NCBI GenBank assembly: GCA_030248215.1
Contig: JASANG010000334.1
Span: 1 to 64,000, forward strand
Source: Enoplolaimus lenunculus
Lineage: Eukaryota; Nematoda; Enoplea; Enoplida; Thoracostomopsidae
Length of the DNA stretch: 64,000 nucleotides
Reading direction: 5' to 3'
Shown: positions 31,701 through 40,474 of the stretch, piece after piece
Layout of the letters: the number at the start of each line of letters is the position of its first letter
Position numbering within the stretch: the first letter of the stretch is position 1
Notes under the pieces: model-generated
Databases searched by the model: none
Seen by the model: only the letters and a program-made list of their open reading frames with translations
What the model was told of the DNA's origin: nothing
Position numbers and translations under genes: made by a program

Positions 31701-34516
31701 CAGTGTATAAAGAGAATGGGTAGGGACAATGCGGGCACCCAAAAGGGAGGGACATTTTTACAAATGTGCGTGCATTTTAACGTGGAAGACCCATAAAACC
31801 GGTTGTAGCGGGGGGCTGACTGAAAATTTTAACAAATCCCCCTTTTTAAAATTTAGGAAAATTTCATGCCTATGCTACTGTTCTGCCCCTGTTTTAAACA
31901 TTGGCCCCCTTTTAAAAAACGCGAAAATTATCAATGTTTACCCCCTCGATTGATTTTTTTGCTCGTCTCCCCCTTTTTGATTTTTGAAATAATTTGGAAT
32001 TTTGTTTTAAAAAAATTTTTTATGTGTATGTATGTAGCGATATGTACGCGGGATATATTGTTGTTGTTATTGTTGTTGTACCTTAGGTGCAGCGCTCTGA
32101 ATTTTACATTACAGCGTTGCACCTGGTACATTGAGCATACACAGGCTGATGTATATGACGGCACTCAGAAGTGCGTTAGCTTGCAGCGATTTTAAGATAT
32201 CTACATTATTAGGGCATGAATGGGTGCGATTACTTGAAATAAAACGAATCCGAATACGCGTGCAGTATAGATTTATGGCATCCTTACGGATTATGATTGG
32301 GGTGTGTAGGTACCTATTTTTACCTGAAATAAATTTTTAATTTGAATTCCGCGATCCAGTAGCCTCTCAAGTAAGATTGAAAAGATGGTAATTCTGAGAA
32401 TTGGAAGACCAGTAAAACAACCCTTGGAAGCCAAAACATGGTTTTAATTAAATTTTTGTAATTTTTAACTAAAATTTTGTTTTGAAAATTACGGATTTTC
32501 GTCAAAATAGCGGATTTTTTACTTTTTATTCGATTTGAAAGATCAATTTTGTTTTTAAAATAAATTACCTGGGTCAAAACAACATACTTTAGATTTTTGA
32601 GCTATTTTAAAAGTTTAAATTTTCATCTAAAAACTAAATTTTTATGACAAAACAGCTTTTTGTTAGATTTTAGCAAAATTTTAAGTTCGAAATTTTTAAG
32701 AAAAGCTTATTTTCATTTAAATTTAGCGGTTTTTCGACATTTTTGAAAAGTTTTAAACTTTTATCATAAAATTCCTAGAACTCAATTAACCTTTCGGTTT
32801 ACGGATATATAAGCGCAGAGCAAGTTGGGTTCGGGGGCTCAGTGGTATACGGGAGCGAGTTGCTGCCCGACGGCTTAGCGGATTTTGTGTTTTGTAGTTT
32901 ACGATTTTTTGAGTTTACCGATTTTGGGGAGTTATTTGTTATAGTTGCACGCGAAGTAAGCGTTTAGCGTCGAGATAACTGTACTGTATTCTTGAGATAA
33001 GAGTATTTGGAGCCCGTTGTGTACGATACTTTGAGAAGCCTAAGTTGAATTTTTACTAATTTTTGTGTGGATTTGGAATTTTTGTGAAAATTCGTGTGCG
33101 ATATTTATTGCTAAGCCGGTTTTTGGAATTTTTACTATTGGAATATTATAGCGTGCATACGAGAATTCTTTTCGCAAGGAGCCCCTAAGTTTCAAATAAT
33201 ATTTCATAAATACGTAGTTGTGTAATTTATCTGGTTAGACGAGAAGTTTCTTGGTTTACATGATGTTGATTATAAGTATTCTGGGGTGTCAATTGGTGCT
33301 ATTTTGGGGTTTTAAATGGTCTACTGAGTTACCTAGTGTTCATAGAGTGAGTTTGAACAGTGTTTTACCCTTCAAGGGAGCCGTAATTTTATTGTTCTGT
33401 GGCTTGTTTTATGGTTCTGAAAGTACTTATTTTTTGTTACGCGATCTGAGATTGTTTTGGGGCATAGGAAAGTTTAAGCATTTGTTTCTGCCATGGGGCT
33501 TGAGTTTAATTAAGTTGCTTAGATTTATAGATAGTGCGATTTTTATTGTTAGAAGTATACAGTATGCGCTTGCTTTGGTAACCTTCGAACTTAATTAAGA
33601 AGTTGTTCCCCAGAGTGCTGACCGAGTTTGAAGTTGAATTTTTTAAGTTCGCTGTGTTACACGGTTACGAAATCAACAACACAGGGATAGCATTTATATA
33701 TGTATATATACATGTATATAAACACACATATATATTTAAAAAAATAAATATATAGATATATGTATATATATAATATATCTAATATTATATATAAATTGCA
33801 AATTTAAGCTTGCGTCAAAAATATCGGCTGTTTATATATAAAGAATTGTCCTAAATTGCATAATTATGAAAAGTATCGTGACGCTAATTTTTGCGCTTAT
33901 GCATATTGATTGCTGTATTGCATATATGCGAATCTGAGTTCTGAAAGACCTCACTCAGAGCTCAAGCTTCTGAGTGGATTTAACTCACTCTGAGTTAAAA
34001 TCAACTCACTGGAATTTGCAGTGCGACACCGTCAACTGCATGACAGTAGAAGTCTCTCACCAAAGAGTCTAAGATTTGACCGTAATCTTGAATGTAGATG
34101 TTAGATATAATAGAAAATATTCATGCAAGAAAAAGTTAAATGTTCGTAGCCAGCTTACCTTGCTAGTGGGGCGATACCAATTTAGGCGGGACATACATGG
34201 GTTTTAAATGACTTACAAACAAAGTTGAAAGTTTCTAAGGTTCTGAGAGGGGCAAAACACATTGAGGACCACCCGGACCCCCTGGGGTAGCCTTACCTGC
34301 ATCACAGAGCGCACCAGGCATTGCAACGATACCAGCACCAGCCACTTCGCCAATAACAAAAAACGCTGAAGTTGAAACTGATAAGCCATGAAGCTTGTTT
34401 TCGGATTGAGACGAAGATTTTCGAGGGTCAGAGCTCTGTGACGCGTCATGATGTCCGATTGGCACCAACGACGAACGCTTTTCGCTAAAATCAGCAAATT
34501 CCCAACATTGAGATGC
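19573..34516 (-). CDS. Aa_trans (AAAP, SLC32/36/38-like) amino-acid transporter, 9 exons found, 5' end missing
   Basis: Nine exons (34297-34516, 31105-31276, 29671-29859, 28108-28328, 24862-24942, 23806-23965, 23139-23200, 22488-22674, 19573-19786) join in phase into about 501 residues without an internal stop. Eleven hydrophobic segments follow the family layout: a first segment reading GEVAGAGIVAMPGAL, the SYGGHSAFPTIQHDMKNP block after segment 6, YYVYGD, the NVVNQEIEDIL block, LVGSTTITLAIFFFPGIFYL, and a last segment reading YGSLAGVSGLYGSI. Family members move neutral amino acids or amino-acid transmitters across the plasma, lysosomal or vesicle membrane, usually driven by protons or sodium; substrate and membrane cannot be told here. 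A run of nine Gln lies between segments 10 and 11. The first exon (Met) must lie upstream of 34516 and was not recognised. Confidence 0.88.
20036..20160 (+). mobile_element. Truncated family A element
   Basis: Begins ggccaaggcccgtaacagta with degenerate CCTAAG units and ends inside the tail module (caaaaaattagtc). Confidence 0.5.
20791..21018 (+). mobile_element. Family A element with TTAGGC-type core
   Basis: GGCCAATGTAAAGAACCGGG end and GATCTTTACATGGGCC end, with CCTAAG units and the tail module between. Confidence 0.75.
21241..21449 (+). mobile_element. Family A element with degraded core
   Basis: GGCCAGTGTAAAGAACAGGG end and TGATCTTTGCATGGACC end; core hexamers degenerate. Confidence 0.7.
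21497..21705. repeat. Foldback repeat, about 200 bp
   Basis: tgcaacttccacaatatcat near the left end pairs with atgatattgtgaaagttgca near the right. The middle holds repeated gacactgaag words. An open frame through it is not convincing. Confidence 0.5.
21819..22006. mobile_element. Family D foldback element
   Basis: CACTGCAAAAAATGG ends with inverted arms (ctccgaaataggctctacgg). Lies in the last transporter intron. Confidence 0.75.
22233..22460. mobile_element. Family D foldback element (diverged)
   Basis: Same arm plan as other D copies, with GCAAAAAATGGTG at one end and CACCATTTTTTGGCAGTG at the other. It ends about 25 bp past the donor of the TM10 exon of the transporter. Confidence 0.7.
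22488..22674 (-). CDS. Transporter exon: TM9 and TM10
   Basis: Acceptor ATATTTTTAG; joins as TFGPLRVISRTIVLGVALF. TM10 includes LVGSTTITLAIFFFPGIFYL. The donor GTGAGTG at 22487 is in phase 2 with the last exon; if it is not used, the reading frame meets TGA at 22484-22486. Confidence 0.87.
22919..23103 (+). mobile_element. Family B element with TTAGGC-type core
   Basis: GGCCAATGTTACTTTTAAGG end, CCTAAG units, and GACGGCCCTAAAAGCAACAT end. It lies in the transporter intron just 3' of the duplicated exon. Confidence 0.75.
23139..23200 (-). CDS. Transporter exon: TM8 end and NVVNQEIEDIL block (functional copy of a 4x repeat)
   Basis: This is the 3'-most of four 92-bp tandem copies (23144-23511) and the only one followed by CCAA and a GTAATA donor in the phase needed by the next exon. 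It reads SFLVVINVVNQEIEDIL then KIKP. The acceptor is AAATTTCAG at 23201. Confidence 0.8.
23144..23511. repeat. 92-bp tandem repeat (4 copies) containing a transporter exon segment
   Basis: Copies start at 23144, 23236, 23328 and 23420 with almost no differences. Each holds the acceptor and first 20 codons of the NVVNQEIEDIL exon on the minus strand. Confidence 0.93.
23697..23757. mobile_element. Family C fragment
   Basis: About 60 bp of C left end (ctgtaaatttcagtgagttg) ending at cagtctgagtta. Confidence 0.6.
23806..23965 (-). CDS. Transporter exon: TM7, loop, TM8 start
   Basis: Acceptor TTGTTTCAG; encodes VIVIVYTLTATAGYYVYGD, a loop and SILIAIHVIF. Donor GTATAA, phase 2. Confidence 0.88.
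24055..24225. repeat. 57-bp minisatellite, 3 copies
   Basis: gctcaggccaatctgatatt and tagccgttcggcctagg recur three times. Confidence 0.8.
24620..24830. mobile_element. Family L G-rich element
   Basis: gtgccggagcaaacgggggc left, ggtggcggctccagcc right; related stretches at about 60722-60890 and 63868-64000. Lies in a transporter intron next to the SYGGH exon. Confidence 0.5.
24862..24942 (-). CDS. Transporter exon: SYGGH..FPTIQHDM block
   Basis: An 81-bp exon between acceptor ATTTTTAG (24943) and donor GTAAAA (24861). It encodes GHSAFPTIQHDMKNPGEFW and the start of TM7. This block is the best-conserved signature of the family. Confidence 0.9.
25389..25588. mobile_element. Family D foldback element
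   Basis: CACTGCAAAAAACGG ends, inverted arms with ctccgaaataggctt. In the large transporter intron. Confidence 0.75.
25670..28050. repeat. 54-bp minisatellite grown from a family N end
   Basis: 25670-25920 is N-like (agagagggtaaggcaaaaac, tacattcttttctacac). From about 25900 a 54-bp unit (attcttttctacaccgaatg, tgcccagttgcacactcttg, taaagaatgattac) repeats about 40 times. Variants of the unit (ctacac or ctgcgcag; actcttg or atttttg) alternate in higher-order blocks. Because 54 is divisible by 3, long frames (up to 443 codons) run through on both strands; I take them as non-coding. It lies in a transporter intron, ending about 58 bp from a donor. Confidence 0.9.
28108..28328 (-). CDS. Transporter exon: TM5, extramembrane loop, TM6
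   Basis: Acceptor TGCAG at 28329, created in part by the flank of a family C insertion. Encodes FISIITMVTSAAAPIF, a loop with sequons, and TM6 ending FSYGG. Donor GTAAGG at 28107, phase 1. Confidence 0.88.
28332..28584. mobile_element. Family C element abutting a transporter 3' splice site
   Basis: CACTGTAAATTTCAGTGAG left, GGATTTTACAGTG right, TG on both sides (28330-28331 and 28585-28586). On the minus strand the left TG supplies the CA of the CAG acceptor used by the exon at 28108-28328. Confidence 0.85.
29078..29612. repeat. 69-bp minisatellite with CCTAAGCCTAAACC core
   Basis: The period is seen at 29078, 29147 and 29216 and onwards, about 7-8 copies; the unit includes cctaagcctaaacctaaag and gctaagtcacagacagcg. 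It ends about 58 bp from the donor of the transporter TM4 exon. Confidence 0.85.
29671..29859 (-). CDS. Transporter exon: TM3 and TM4
   Basis: Acceptor TGTTGCAG; the first base completes Arg. Encodes FVTICLWLTCYFAAIAF, a loop ending NTCYG, and TM4 to LGTPADFW. Donor GTGAGT, phase 2. Confidence 0.87.
29871..30125. mobile_element. Family E GC-rich foldback element
   Basis: Left end ttgccctatacttgtcgtac; core dense in CGTACGG/CCGTCCG words on both strands. It begins about 10 bp from the acceptor of the transporter exon ending 29859. Confidence 0.65.
30130..30230. mobile_element. Half of a family C element
   Basis: Right half only, ending CTGGAAATTACAGTGA. Confidence 0.6.
30874..31093. mobile_element. 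Family H foldback element
   Basis: attcccaaatgtgtgtagca left, tacacatttgagaatatg right. Ends 11 bp from the donor of the transporter TM2 exon. Confidence 0.65.
31105..31276 (-). CDS. Transporter exon: TM2 and following loop
   Basis: Acceptor ATTTTGAG at 31277; joins as GWYAGLLLIIASAIIG. It then encodes a loop with PYPTIGEKAVGKFM, a family signature of the TM2-TM3 region. Donor GTAAAA, phase 2. Confidence 0.88.
31297..31797. mobile_element. Family O foldback element
   Basis: atgggtcatccacgttaaaa on the left pairs with ttttaacgtggaagacccat on the right, about 500 bp apart. Starts 20 bp from the acceptor of the transporter TM2 exon. Confidence 0.7.
32340..33929. other. Unexplained stretch in transporter intron, TATA-like site and 115-codon frame
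   Basis: tatataagcgcagag at about 32806 resembles a core promoter. A hydrophobic plus-strand frame of 115 codons (33251-33598) lies downstream. It does not match the MITE families; a solo LTR or old retroelement is possible but unproved. Confidence 0.3.
33690..33800. repeat. TA-rich microsatellite
   Basis: tatatatgtatatataca-like stretches over about 110 bp. Confidence 0.8.
33930..34022. mobile_element. Half of a family C element
   Basis: Right half only, gagttctgaaagacctc to GGAATTTGCAGTG. Confidence 0.6.
34297..34516 (-). CDS. Transporter exon: cytoplasmic N-terminal part and TM1
   Basis: Acceptor ATATATTTAG at 34517, phase 0. A Ser-rich cytoplasmic stretch runs into TM1, including GEVAGAGIVAMPGALCDAG. 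The donor is GTAAGG at 34296, leaving one base. No in-frame Met precedes TM1 in this exon, so an earlier exon is needed. Confidence 0.85.
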
Positions 34517-34631
34517 CTAAATATATGTCAGTAAGAGCTTTAAATTAGCTAAAAATGCCAACAATGCTTAGTTTTTGGTATTCTCACTTTGAATTGAATA
34601 TCTTCAAAAAATCGTATCCAGTATTGAAGTT

Positions 34632-35182
34632 GGCCAATGTAAAAAACAGGAGTGGAGCAGTATAATAAGCATACTCCTAAGTTTAAGCCAAAGAGTAAGA
34701 ATGAGCATATTTCTAAGCCTATGCATAAGCCTATGGGTAAGAATGAGCATTTTCCTAAGCCTAAGCATAAGCGTAAGCCTAAGGGTAAGAATGAGCATAT
34801 TCCTAAGCCTATGCATAAGCCTAAGGGTAAGAATGAGCATTTTCCTAAGCCTAAGCCTAAGCGTAAGCCTAAGGGTAAGAATGAGCATATTCCTAAGCCT
34901 ATGCATAAGCCTAAGGGTAAGAATGAGCATTTTCCTAAGCCTAAGCATAAGCGTAAGCCTAAGGGTAAGAATGAGCATATTCCTAAGCCTATGCATAAGC
35001 CTAAGGGTAAGAATAAGCATTTTCCTAAGCCTAAGCCTAAGCGTAAGCCTAATGATAAAAATGAGCATATTCCTAAGCACTAAGCCTAAGAATAAACCAA
35101 GCGAAAAACATTAGTCTAAAGCTTAAGCTTACTCTTTTCTAGTTTTACAGAAAAACGTTCCGCCTCTGATCATTACATGGGC
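34632..35182 (+). mobile_element. Family A element with long higher-order TTAGGC-type array
   Basis: GGCCAATGTAAAAAACAGG end and TCATTACATGGGC end. Between 34690 and 35090 CCTAAG units alternate with gggtaagaatgagcat spacers in a repeating order. Frames of about 140 codons (KPKHKRKPKGK, LSLSLSVSLRV) are artefacts of the period. Confidence 0.8.
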
Positions 35183-35289
35183 AGATTTAGACAAATGTTT
35201 ACACTGTTAGGAGTGCAACAATATCCTAAACATATTCCTAAAGCCGAAACGTAAAGTCTAAAACTATTATCATCCTAGGCAAAGAATTA

Positions 35290-35480
35290 AAGATAAAGTC
35301 CACAAACCTTCTATACGCTATAAGTAGGGATAATTGATATTTATAGACTCTAATTACTGTTTAGGGATTCTATCCGCTTACGGAGTTTTATTAAAGGATA
35401 CATACTCGTATTGATTGGGACCCAAAATGGGACTCCCCTTTGTTATTACCCCACACACTCTTATTCGGGTCACTACAGTA
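35290..35480. mobile_element. Half of a family F element
   Basis: Right half: attctatccgcttacggag to TTATTCGGGTCACTACAGTA. Confidence 0.6.
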
Positions 35481-35842
35481 ATATATTTGAAAATGCATAC
35501 TTTATCATTGAAGTAATGTTTGTTAATATTAATTGTAATATTGCTAATTTTGCAGTTTGAACGCAATAATGCAACTTAATACAAGCGGTCTGAAAAAGAA
35601 CAGTAACGGTGATGTTTAGAATTGCATGAAACGCTAAAAGCGATAGAATTACAGAAAATGCGAACTCAAGTTGGAAGGATTTCTTTATGTTAAAAACTGA
35701 AAAATTATCAAAAAACTCCATTTCGAAAAATTAGGACCAATGCTACTGTGAAGGGTGTAACAGTAGTATAAGTATCTTCGTAAGCCTAAGCTTAAATAAT
35801 AAACTATAGCTAAATTTAGGCCTTAATAGCCTAAATCTTCGT

Positions 35843-36060
35843 TAAATAATATATATCGCACCGTGTTTAACAATTGTAACACGTATACATAGTACTAAAT
35901 CGCCACAAGACATGAGAGCACCCTCGGACTCGAGCGTCAAGCTCCTATAGCTGAGTGGTGATGGTATACGCCGCCCACTCCAGTCACTGGAGTTCGAATC
36001 CTAGCATAAAAGTAGGTCTCACGGGAAATAGAAAATATTATGTGAGAAAGGGTTAAAGCT
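35843..36060 (+). mobile_element. tRNA-derived SINE copy
   Basis: Second and slightly better preserved copy; the B box reads AGTTCGAATCC. It shares cgttaaataatatatatcg upstream with the SINE at 18205, where that sequence lies in the edge of the palindrome. Confidence 0.6.
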
Positions 36061-36427
36061 TATGCTAATTCAGTCTTACGCAAAAAACGGTAAACCTTCA
36101 AAGCAGCATCAGACAAAATTCCTGAAGAGGGAGGGGGTCGACCTCAATAACCGTTGGTTCTTGCGAACTGTTACGACCCTGTTTATTGGCCCAACTTTAG
36201 ATCAGTCGAATACTAAATCACAACTTTAGTCAAAATTTTACACCGATCATGTGTCTCTATGAAAACACGTCATTTTCAACCGTAAAACGCAACCTGTTTG
36301 CTTGCATGACGTCATGCCAGGCTTTCCAAGTCCCGGTCCTAAAACAATTAGTAGCTTATCTTTGTAAATGTAAACAAATTTAGGCATTTTTTTCCAATTT
36401 ATATAACCGGAAATGGCGTTTTATACA

Positions 36428-36740
36428 AGAGCGGATCCAGGGAGGGTAATAGGGTGATGTATCTCCCCCCACCGGCTGCCGAGCGTAAATTTTTTCAGGG
36501 TTAACGTAAGCTATAATGACAGTTATCGTGATTTTTGAAAATACGGGAAAAAGGAACAAAAAACTCTTCGTCCTAGTAACAGCCAAGAAACATAGGCTAG
36601 AAATTTATGCAACATCCGCTTTATTGAGGGCATTGCATACATATATACGTACACATATATATATATGTATATATATGCCAATATTTAACATTTTCCACTA
36701 GTGCATTCCACCACCAGGAATTTCTGGATCCGCCTCTGGT
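36428..36740. mobile_element. Family M foldback element
   Basis: gagcggatccagggaggg left, ggaatttctggatccgcctc right. A TA-rich microsatellite (about 36640-36680) lies inside. Relatives: 47824-47996 (ggcggatccaggatc / atggatccgcca) and, more loosely, 52832-53080. Confidence 0.55.
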
Positions 36741-38037
36741 TTTATACATAATTAACAACGTAAAAACAATCTCTTTCTGCGGCATTTCGGTTAAACTTTA
36801 GTTTGACAATAAAAACAGCGCAAAAGTTTATCAGAAAAATATAACAACTAAAATTTTAGCTTAATCGCGTAAACGCCAATTAATCTATTTGATCCTTTAT
36901 ATACAAAGTACACGAGTGTTGTCAGGATAACATTTCGCCAAACCATAACCCTTTTGTTCGAAAAAAAGTCTGTGAACATCCAGAACGGCCGGAACAAATT
37001 GGTACGACTCTAGAACCAACAGGTTATTGTAAAGCCAGTAAACGTTTCGGTTCGTTTCGTCTTTCCTCTTATAGGATACCTTTATATCCCCTCAAGTTTG
37101 TAGCCCGCATAAATCGACCCATGTAAACGATCACGGGAGCAACGTTTATCTGCAGAACTGCAATAGATTAAGCTTAAAGCTTTAGACTTTTTTCTTGCTT
37201 AGAATTTAGGCATAGACTTTGGAGTCCATGTTAGTCTGTGTTACTTTAAGGGCGTTCAGATATCTGGTGGGCCCATAAAAGAGTAGGTTTAGATTCTTGA
37301 TTACATGTTTTTGCTTAGGCTTACGAAAACCTTTCTGCTACGCTTAGGCTTAGGCTTAGGAACACATTTTTGCAACGCGTAGGCTTAGGCTTAGAGGAAT
37401 ACGCTTAATCTACTGTTACGCCCCGTAAACTAACATTAGCCGATTTTGGTATATGTTCATTGTTATGATTACGCTTAGGCTTATGAATATAATTACTGTT
37501 ACGGCCCTGATCTAAACATTGGCCAATACAGCTTATGGAAAGCTTGTGTTTTTAGCAAAATTTAACTAACAATTACTTATTCTGTTGGCTTTGATTGTCA
37601 TTGTTTAAAATTTAAGACCACAAGCAGGGAAAATATTCAAAAATCTTGTATTCAAACTGCGATGCAACATAAATGATGTCGCATACTGGGCGTATTTTTA
37701 CAATTGAAATTCAGCTTTAGTCAAGTAGTAATACTGTATTTCGTTGAATCAATGCTAATGAATTGCTAATTCAAGCAAGATTGTTAGAAATTTTTTAATT
37801 TGTGTTTTAGGTAATAAGGACCAATATGAAGACTATAAGCTTATGCTTATGCTAACGTTACGCCTACTTAAAGGATTTGGCAAACGATCCGACTTGGGCT
37901 GAGGTAATCGTTTTTCTCAAGCTAAAGCCTAAGCCTAAGCCTAAACCAGTGGAAAAAGCGTTTAAACGCAAACGCAAGCATAAAAACTATAAATCCATAT
38001 GGAGTTTGAAATACAAAAGCCTGCGTGTTCAAAGTTT
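36741..38037. other. Intergenic upstream of transporter
   Basis: Contains A fragments (37119-37215, 37480-37530) and the B element at 37236. The missing transporter 5' exon should be in 34517-40474, but no candidate can be defended. Confidence 0.4.
37236..37441 (-). mobile_element. Family B element with TTAGGC-type core
   Basis: Reverse orientation: atctggtgggcccataaaag module on the left, TTAGGC units, tgttacgccccgtaaac on the right. Confidence 0.65.
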
Positions 38038-38246
38038 GGGCTAATGTAAAGAACAGGGTCGGAACAGTGTTATATGCATATTCCTAAACCTAAACCTAAG
38101 CCTAAGCGTAAGAATGAGCATATTCCTAAGCCTAAGCCTGAGCCTAACTCTAAGCCTAAGCCAAGCGTAAAAATTAGTCTAAAGCTTAAGTTTACTCGTT
38201 TCTAGTCCCACAGAAAAACGTTTCGCCCCTGATCTTTACATGGGTC
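38038..38246 (+). mobile_element. Family A element with TTAGGC-type core
   Basis: CTAATGTAAAGAACAGGG end, hexamer core, tail module, GATCTTTACATGGG end. Confidence 0.75.
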
Positions 38247-38381
38247 AAAGTGTTTGAAAGTTAAATATTTGAATAAAAGGTAAAATTTGAAGTAAGTAGT
38301 GTTAAATTCGTAATTTTCGCTGGTGACAAATTTAGAACTTTTATATTTTTAAAACTACAACACTGTTTTCATACCGGTTCC

Positions 38382-38574
38382 GGCCAATGTTACTTAAAGG
38401 GGCGGAACTGTAGGCGTATTCTTAAGCCTAAGCCTAAGCGTTACAAAAATGTGTTCCAAAGCCTCAGCCTAAGCCTAAGCTTACGCAAAAAAGTAATCTA
38501 GAATTTAAACCAACTCTTTTATGGACCCACCAGAAACCTGGACGCCCCTTAAAGTAACATGGACCCGGTTCCAT
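38382..38574 (+). mobile_element. Family B element with TTAGGC-type core
   Basis: GGCCAATGTTACTTAAAGGG end, hexamer core, CTTAAAGTAACATGGACC end. A typical full-length B copy of about 190 bp. Confidence 0.8.
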
Positions 38575-38867
38575 ACAGCATCATTCAAAACGCTTTTTTG
38601 TTAGCGGAAAAAATTGATAAATTACTTAAACTACGAGAAAAGGCTTTATATAACAAAGTTTTAGTGTTTATCAAAACACTATTTTAGCATCAGACATTTT
38701 TCTAAATTGCAAAATGCATTTCAATACAACATAATTGCAGTATAATTGTAAATGGTTAAATGTGTAATTCTGCAGTTTCAGAATTATATCTTGGGTCAAA
38801 TGTGTACACGGCCTATCAGGAACTGATAATAGATGCTACACACATTTGAGAATATGATCAGCAGGCT

Positions 38868-39285
38868 TCCATCGGAATTCCGATTCCGGCTAAAATTCCG
38901 GCAAAATTTGACTTCCGATTCCAATTCCGGCTAACTGCTGTTCCGATTATCGGAATTCCGATTGTTCCGTTATGAGATATTAAGATGATTTATCTTTGAT
39001 TTTGGTTGTTTTGTTTTGTTTTGTTCATTTGTAATTATTCTGTTGGTTTTTTAGTAAATATTCCGAGTTGTTACGTGTATTCCGTCAGCAATATATACAA
39101 TTTTTACTGAAACTGTGAACAGTAACGGAAACAGGCATACTGTAACATAAGTTAAAAGTCATACACCTTTAACTTTTTAATAGAATTACTAAACTTGATT
39201 CCGATTCCGGTTCCGACAGAAAAATTTGATTCCGATTCCGATTTCGCTTCCGACAAAATCTAGTTCCGGTTGGAACCCTGATGGC
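38868..39285. repeat. TTCCGATTCCGG repeat region (family K)
   Basis: Dense in ttccgattccggc at both ends, with AT-rich middle; right end tagttccggttggaaccct. Confidence 0.5.
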
Positions 39286-39469
39286 CAGAGGTTTTTATTA
39301 GCGGTTAAGTTGAATATAGCGGCAGATTTTGAAATTTCTATTGGGGGCCGCACGCGCCAAAAAGCTTGCTAGTAAAGCGAGAAAGAAGCCAAACGCAATT
39401 TTAATACTAAACTATAATACTTCATTTTGGTTTTGATCTCCGTTAAAGGGTAAATTCATGGGTACCGCT

Positions 39470-40255
39470 ACTTTTGTATCCGGCTTCCTTTGTATCCCGC
39501 TTTTTTTGTATCCGGCTTCTTTTGTATCCGGCTTCCTTTGTATCCCGCTTTTTTTGTATCCGGCTTCTTTTGTATCCGGCTTCCTTTGTATCCTCTTTTT
39601 TTTATCCGGCTTCTTTTGTATCCTGCTTCTCTTGCATCCGGCTTCTTTTGTATCCTGCTTCTTTTGTATCCGGCTTCTGTTGTATCCGGCTTCCTTTGTA
39701 TCCTCTTTTTTGTATCCGGCTTCTTTTGTATCCTGCTTCTCTTGCATCCGGCTTCTTTTGTATCCTGCTTCTTTTGTATCCGGCTTCTTTTGTATCCTGC
39801 TTCTCTTGCATCCGGCTTCTTTTGTATCCTGCTTCTTTTGTATCCGGCTTCTTTTGTATCCTGCTTCTCTTGCATCCGGCTTCTCTTGCATCCGGCTTCT
39901 TTTGTATCCGGCTTCTTTTGTATCCTGCTTCTCTTGCATCCGGCTTCTTTTGTATCCTGCTTCTTTTGTATCCGGCTTCTTTTGTATCCTGCTTCTCTTG
40001 CATCCGGCTTCTTTTGTATCCTGCTTCTTTTGTATCCGGCTTCTTTTGTATCCTGCTTCTCTTGCATCCGGCTTCTTTTGTATCCTGCTTCTTTTGTATC
40101 CGGCTTCTTTTGTATCCTGCTTCTCTTGCATCCGGCTTCTTTTGTATCCCGCTTCTCTTGCATCCGGCTTCTTTTGTATCCTGCTTCTCTTACATCCGGC
40201 TTCTTTTGTATCCGGCTTGTTTTGTATCCGGCTTCTTTTGCATCCGGCAGTGGTT
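39470..40255. repeat. 16-bp minisatellite with 48- and 64-bp higher order
   Basis: Units cggcttcttttgtatc, ctgcttctcttgcatc and close variants repeat about 50 times. Long frames in nearly all six phases (for example repeated LLLYPASF) are artefacts. It lies between the channel and transporter genes. Confidence 0.92.
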
Positions 40256-40474
40256 CTCAGCCTAATGATCGCATTTCCGACACATCAGGGGCATACAAAA
40301 AAATTCATTACAGGACGGAATAACCATATCTAAAAAAATTTGCCAACGAGGGTAGTGAGCGTGAGACATTTTTTGGACATGTCCCGGGTTAGTCTGTATC
40401 CTGTTCAAGTGTTGCCATTCTAGTGTTTCCAGAAGTTCTGGGGTGATATATTCCACCTGTCCCTCGGTTGTATG

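Noticed and set aside
34652-35114. Lys/Pro-rich or Leu/Arg-rich proteins around 34.6-35.1, 41.7-42.4, 48.0-48.4 and 57.5-58.1 kb
   Set aside because: They are translations of CCTAAG arrays in family A elements, in all frames.
39458-40333. Six overlapping frames of 130-290 codons (LLLYPASF and REAGYKRSRIQKK types)
   Set aside because: A product of the 16-bp minisatellite; no phase is preferred and there is no start or splice context.
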